DNA of 64,000 bases, taken from positions 375,173 to 439,172 of the forward strand of contig MEHQ01002038.1 of NCBI GenBank assembly GCA_008828725.1, written 5' to 3'. A program made the translations under genes and the position numbers. This document shows positions 49,301-55,300 of this stretch, piece by piece. The stretch comes from Saccharina japonica. Taxonomy: Eukaryota; Sar; Phaeophyceae; Laminariales; Laminariaceae. Position 1 is the first letter of the stretch, and each line of letters begins with the position of its first letter. The notes beneath the pieces are model-generated. The model was not told the DNA's origin and did not search any database. It saw only the letters and a program-made list of their open reading frames with translations.

Positions 49301-52300
49301 TATTGTTTTTCTGTTTTCTGTTGACAAATTCTTCGCTTTTTCCCCCGAATGTTGTTGTTGGGTCGGTGTGGATGACGTCACTGGTTTTGTAGAGAGACGC
49401 GGCAGAGATGGCGCGGACACCCCGGGTGCCTTCATTGTGTGCCTGATCGTGGAAGACCCCTTCAATGTGGAACGATTCCTAATCAGTGTCGATGTTTGTA
49501 ATGCTGTGCCTAACACAGACCGTTCAGGATAGATTCGGGTAATCAATGGACATGATGGCTTTGGTTGGCTGCTCTTTTTCACTTTGTGCCCGCGGACTGT
49601 CATTCTGGCAGCACTTCAGACAGCAGCTGCGTGCTCCATCTTGTTCCCACGCCTACCGTTTGTTTTTGTACAGACAGCACTTCAGACAGTAGTTACGCTG
49701 TAGTCGGCAAATTCATTGGTAAAGAGTGGGAGGGGGGGGGGGGGGGACGATGCTGCTGTAGTCGAATGGAGATTGCGGGCGTGTAGTTCAGTTTTGGACA
49801 CGCATAACATGCTGTAGGGATTTTAGGTGTACCTCTTCGGACTTGTGTATCCTTTCCCTGCTAAGTGTACGTGTTCTTTAGGATTCTCTGATGGCTCTAG
49901 CACTTTTGTGACCACGGGCCGTGATCTTGCTAGATCAGACTATAGGGATTAGCAACTGAAACGAGTTTAATGTGAAGAAAAACAACAACAACACAGTATA
50001 TTCCATTGTTCTCCCTCTTCCGCGAAATGAATGAATTACCGTTGAAGCTCATGCTGCACATTGTCGGATGGCAAAGATAATAATGATAATTACCTTTCAC
50101 ATCGACGCTAAAAGCTGCTAATAATAGAGGCATTAGTATCACATCCAACGCTAAAAGCTACTCATAATAGTAGCATTATTATTCTCCCCCTTCCGCAACA
50201 ATAATTACAGTGGGTACCCCGACTTGAGAGAGGGGGTACCCTATATAAGATAATAGTACAGTTAAGAGAGGAAAAATCGCCTGAACCCGGCTACATTAAT
50301 CCTATACACTCCCCACTGCTGTGGATAAGAGACAGGGCTAGTTAAGAGAGTTGGTTTCGGCCTGTACCACACATCTCTTAAATCGGAGTACCCATTGTAA
50401 TTACCTTTCACATCAACGCCAAAAGCTGTTGATACTATTAATAGTGGCATTGTTCTCCCCCTTTCGCGAAATTAATTGTTATAACCCTGGGCTGGGTATT
50501 CGATCGATCTTTCACCCATATAGCTCAGCAGGTAATACCCTCACATTTGGCGTCGTCGGAAGGACACGGGTTCGAATCTCACTTCGAACGTTTCTTTTAT
50601 AGAAACGCTTGCGCGTGCGTCCCTAAAAAACACGTCTCCCTGGTTCCCCAGGTATTGAAACGAAGCGGGTAGGTCAACGTACGGCCGTATACGGTACCGA
50701 CGTCCCAAATATCCCACCGTTCAGAGGGGGGCGTAGGGTTATAAGGATTACCCTGGGCTGGGTAATCGATCGATCTTTTACCCCTATAGCTCAGCAGGTG
50801 ATACCCTCACATAATAGATTACCTTTCACATCAACGCTAAGCTATTAATACTATTAATAGTGGCATTTGAAGTTATAACCACTAGACAACCGGGGTGGAG
50901 TCCAACACGTAATTATTCAATTGACAAAACAAATGTGCCCCTTCGTCAAGTATGTCCGGGAAGCGAGGCAAAAGGCTTACCGACTCTACTGGTAGAGGTT
51001 GGCGAGGAAACAAAATACCAGTATGAAATAGTGTTGTCCCAGGATCAGTGGAGGTTGGCACTTGTAGACTTGATAATATGTGTGGGTGTTCTTCACATTT
51101 AACCGCCCTTTGAACCCTTCGACACCCAGCACACCCAGTGTCCGTGCTGATTATTCAACCTACGAGAGATACGTACCAGTTATGTGGTCACAAAACTATG
51201 ACAGGGATTCTACGCTGCTGCAGTGCAGCATATGTGTGTGTGTTCACATTGAACCGTCCTTTCCACCTGCCTACATCCAGCACTAGTTTGGCACACCCAG
51301 TGTCCGTGCCGATTGAATCTTCAACCAACGAGAGATACCAGTTCTGTGGTTACAAAACTACAGCAGCAGTACGACACAGCAGTGATACTACGCTGCAATG
51401 CAGCATATTCTTGGCACGCATTTTATACTTCATACGAGGTACCAGTACAGGACACTAAATCATAAACAGGCTTAACAAGAAAGTCAGGCTCATATTTAGA
51501 GAGGAACATAAGAAGTTCGGGAGTCGTTATCTTGAAATTAGTGTAGAAAGCACCCTCTCTCAAATAAGAAATCCAGCCTGAACCATATTTCCTGTTTCTT
51601 ATTAGGTGTCCTGTACTCTGTACGAGGCCAAGGGGCAGAGAAGGGGCAAAACGATACCAAAATGGTCGATTACTAACTGTGTCCATCTGATTGGCAAATC
51701 TAGCTTCTTTCGGACCCCTCTTAGGGTTTGAGTGACAAATTACTTGGAATTAGCGTCAATGGTCACGGGCCGACTATTAAATATTTGGTATGTTCTGTAC
51801 TGCCGGTACGAAAGCTGCCCTCCGCTGCCTGGAAGGTGCTTTTTTTGTTGTGCTTCGGTTGTCTGTCCTTTCTTTTCCTTCCGGTCTCATTCTTCCTCTG
51901 TTTACGTTTTTTTTTTTTATTATTGTCTTTTATTTTACATTGCCTGTCACACCTCCTTCACGACGCTTTCTTTCTTTTCTTTTCTTTTGTTTTCGTTTGT
52001 TTGTTTGTCTGTCTGTTTAAAAGAAGTTTTTCGCTTGTTCTTTTCCTCGCTTTTTTTGTTTTTTGTTTTCTTTCTTTCACGTATCTGGATTGCTGGCAGG
52101 GTAGGTCGTGCCTCCTGTATACGACATTGCATCGTCTGTTCTGCTCATATACTGCATTGCACTCTGTGTTGTGGTGTTGTGACCACACAACTGGAATCTA
52201 TTTAGGATGAAGAATCGGCACGGACACCTGGTGTGCTAGATGCCGATCAGAAAAAAGAAAAGAAATAACACACACAAAGGCAGGGTGAGAGTCACAGCAC

Positions 52301-55300
52301 AGCAGTACAGTAGTACGTCCAGGCAGGTTATGGGACAAGGCGGTTAAACCTGCCTTACTGCTATTTTTGCCTTAATATCCCAATTCAAGGTCAAACACGC
52401 CTTGACTCGGGGCTAAGGCCAAACACGGCCCTACAGCAGCGTGATACTTCGCTCGGGATAAGGCTGAAACCGACCTGAAAGCGGGAGAAATCGCTTGGGG
52501 CACCATCAGGAGTTTAAAACCAGGACACGCGGATTTGTCCTGCCTCATCTCTATTTTTGCCTTGTCAATGGCTGGCTTATTGCCGAGTATCCATTGCAGT
52601 TATATTTCTCTTCTTGTCTCATGCAACAGCGACCCTCCACCATTTCCTCGAATACATGTCACGCTATATACGATGACAGACAACAGGCAACAGGCAACAG
52701 GCAACAGGCAGGCAGGCAGTGCCTCGACCTGATAGTTCTTTTTTTAGGCAGTGCCTCGACCTGTTGTTTATTTTTCGTGCATGTTCAAATCAAGAGGCAT
52801 CGTACACACACGATGATATGGGCCACATACAAAAATGTCGGGAGACAGGACTTTCAACCCTTGACAGACAGCAGCTTTGCCTTGACATGCCATGCGTGAC
52901 TGACACCAAACTACTAGGTTATAGTGTGGAACACTTTGGCCCTACACCTTTGACAACGCATGTTTTGCCTTGCTTGACATGTCTCCCGACATCTTTGATG
53001 GGCTATGAACCTCCAAAACAAGGATTTTAGAGGGTTCATAGCCCATAGTAGTCGTACACGGTCGGCACAAGTGGTGAGGGTGTTTTGTATTTTGTACGTA
53101 CCGAAATCGCAATTCAAGCACCCAAGTTGCTACCACGAGTTTTCCAGAAATATAAGTACAGCAGTAGGGACATCGGGTCACATCCGGTTTAAGACTTTTC
53201 GGGGAGATAAGACCAGGTGAATAGTAAATAGGGTTGTCACAAAAACATATCTACTACAGAACTTATGGTCGTTCTTATCCAGCAACGTTTTTCCAAAAAA
53301 TCGTTTTTATCGAGCAACTTTCCCAAAATTTCCAATATTTTCCCCCCCCAAAAGGAGGAAAAGCAGTAAAAACAGGTTTTATTTGGAACGTGTGGAATTT
53401 TAACAGAGGGCAAAATATCCGGAAGGCTCCGCATTCCAATACCTGGAAAATACTCTTGGAAAATATGGAAACCCTAAAAATTTGCGCGAAAACAACTATT
53501 GGAAATTTTGAAAAAAAGTTGCCCGATAAGAACAACCCTTATTCTGGGATAGTTTTTGCAATACAACAATAGTTGAACGTAAGACCACGAGTAGCAAATA
53601 CGCCAGGAGACAGGTCAAGCAAAGGCAAACCTTGCGCTGTCAAGGCTGTAGAGCCGAGTATTCCACACTATTAATACTACTATTAATACTGTAAATAAAA
53701 CCTACCAGGTAGTAGTTTGGTGTCAAGTCAAAAGGGATGCCAAGGGATGAAAGTGCTGTCTCCCGACATTCTTTGATGGGTAATAGACAAGACCAAGCAA
53801 GTGGCGTTGTCGCGGAGTGGTCGTAAAGTGGGTACCCCACCGCTGCTGTACCGCTAGGATAATTGATACAAGTACAGACGGCCCCCTAACGCCAGCCCCC
53901 AAAGGGGTAAAACAAAATACAGCAGTACAGTAGTACAGCAGTACGTAGGCGACGTGTGCCAATAATTCCGGAGTTACGATCGGGATTTCAGGCTGAGTTG
54001 TATATGGAAATTTAAGAATTTACAGCTACAGCAGTACAGGACAACTAACAAGAAACAGGCCAATAAGAAATCCAGGCTGAGATTTAGAGGAAAATAAGAA
54101 ATTCGAGAGTCATTATCTTGAAATTAGTGTATAAATAACCCTATCTAAAATAAGCAATCCAGCCTGGACCATATTTCCTGCTTCTTATTAGGTGTCCTGT
54201 ACTGTACAGTGAGCATTTGTGCTCAGCAAGGAACGCCGTTCTAAACCCTATATAATGATAGTTTAAAAGAGTATACGCCCAACGTTGAAGTCACAGCAGT
54301 AAGTCGTGTACTGCTGTACTGCTCCAGCACACTGCAGCAGTAGTACATAGTGGTAGAAGCGGACCAACTCAAAGGGAACGCATTATTTCCCTCTAGTCTG
54401 TTGTTTTAGTGTTTTCGGCCAGAGTCGTGGTTGGTCCACGAGAGGAGCGGAATATCAACGTGGACGTTTTTTTTGCGGCTGACGCAAGGTTAACGCAGAA
54501 GGAAGGAGAATACGTACATACGAGTACTATTTGTAAGTATGTGTGTGTTCTTCACATTAAGCCTTCCTTTTTACCCGTCGACATCCAGCACACCCAGTGT
54601 CCGTGCCGATTCTTCATCCTAAAAAGGTACCAGTTCTGTGGTCGCAAAACTACGACACAGAGAAGCTCAGTGCAGTAAGCAGAGCAGACAATGCAATGCC
54701 ATATACGACAGGCAAGACCTACCCTGCTAGCAATCTAGGTGCATGAAAGAGAAAATCAGAGAAAAAAGAAAGAAAAAGAGAAGTATACGTCCCAGGAACC
54801 AGATACCTGGGTAGAGGGCCGTGCAGCCCTGTCATTGATAATAAACTGAGAGCTAATATAACCCCTTCCAAAATAGGAAACCCAAGGCTGGGCCTGCTCC
54901 TCTGTTTCTTGTCACTACGTTCGAAAAAATAAGAACCGCGCTGATATTCATATGAATACTAAAACGGTTCTTACATCTAGAGTCAGGCCGAAACTCATTA
55001 AAGTTGTCCTCTATTCGATACACCACGTGGTGAACTCTACGGAGCACGACCGCAAGTAGCTATTGCTGGGGGACATAGTAAATAGGACCAAATTTTGCTA
55101 GTAAAAAAAGGTAAATATATACATTTTAGTGTACATCGTAGGTCCTATTTACTATGGTCCCTCCTGATATCTACAATGAACAATCGTAAACCAGTGTAGC
55201 CTTTACCAAATGCCACACATCACACCTCACTGCAGATGTAAGTATGGTCTGTTGACACGATAAAACCATGTTCCCCGACTTCTATCCTTGATCCAACATA

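Larger units (their letters stand above)
52837..53770. mobile_element. Possible element with GTCGGGAGACA inverted ends
   Basis: GTCGGGAGACAGGACTTTCA..GACACCAAACTACTAGG (52837-52920) faces CCTACCAGGTAGTAGTTTGG, TGTCAAGTC.. and AAAGTGCTGTCTCCCGAC (53700-53768). A third, internal end (TGTCTCCCGACATCTTTGAT) lies at 52978. A separate MITE (53232-53568) is nested inside. Confidence 0.5.

Noticed and set aside
50513..50590. Functional tRNA gene
   Set aside because: A and B boxes are good, but the D, anticodon, T and acceptor stems do not pair; called a SINE head instead.
53234..53572. 112-codon plus-strand ORF
   Set aside because: Coincides end to end with a MITE whose TIRs make up much of the frame.
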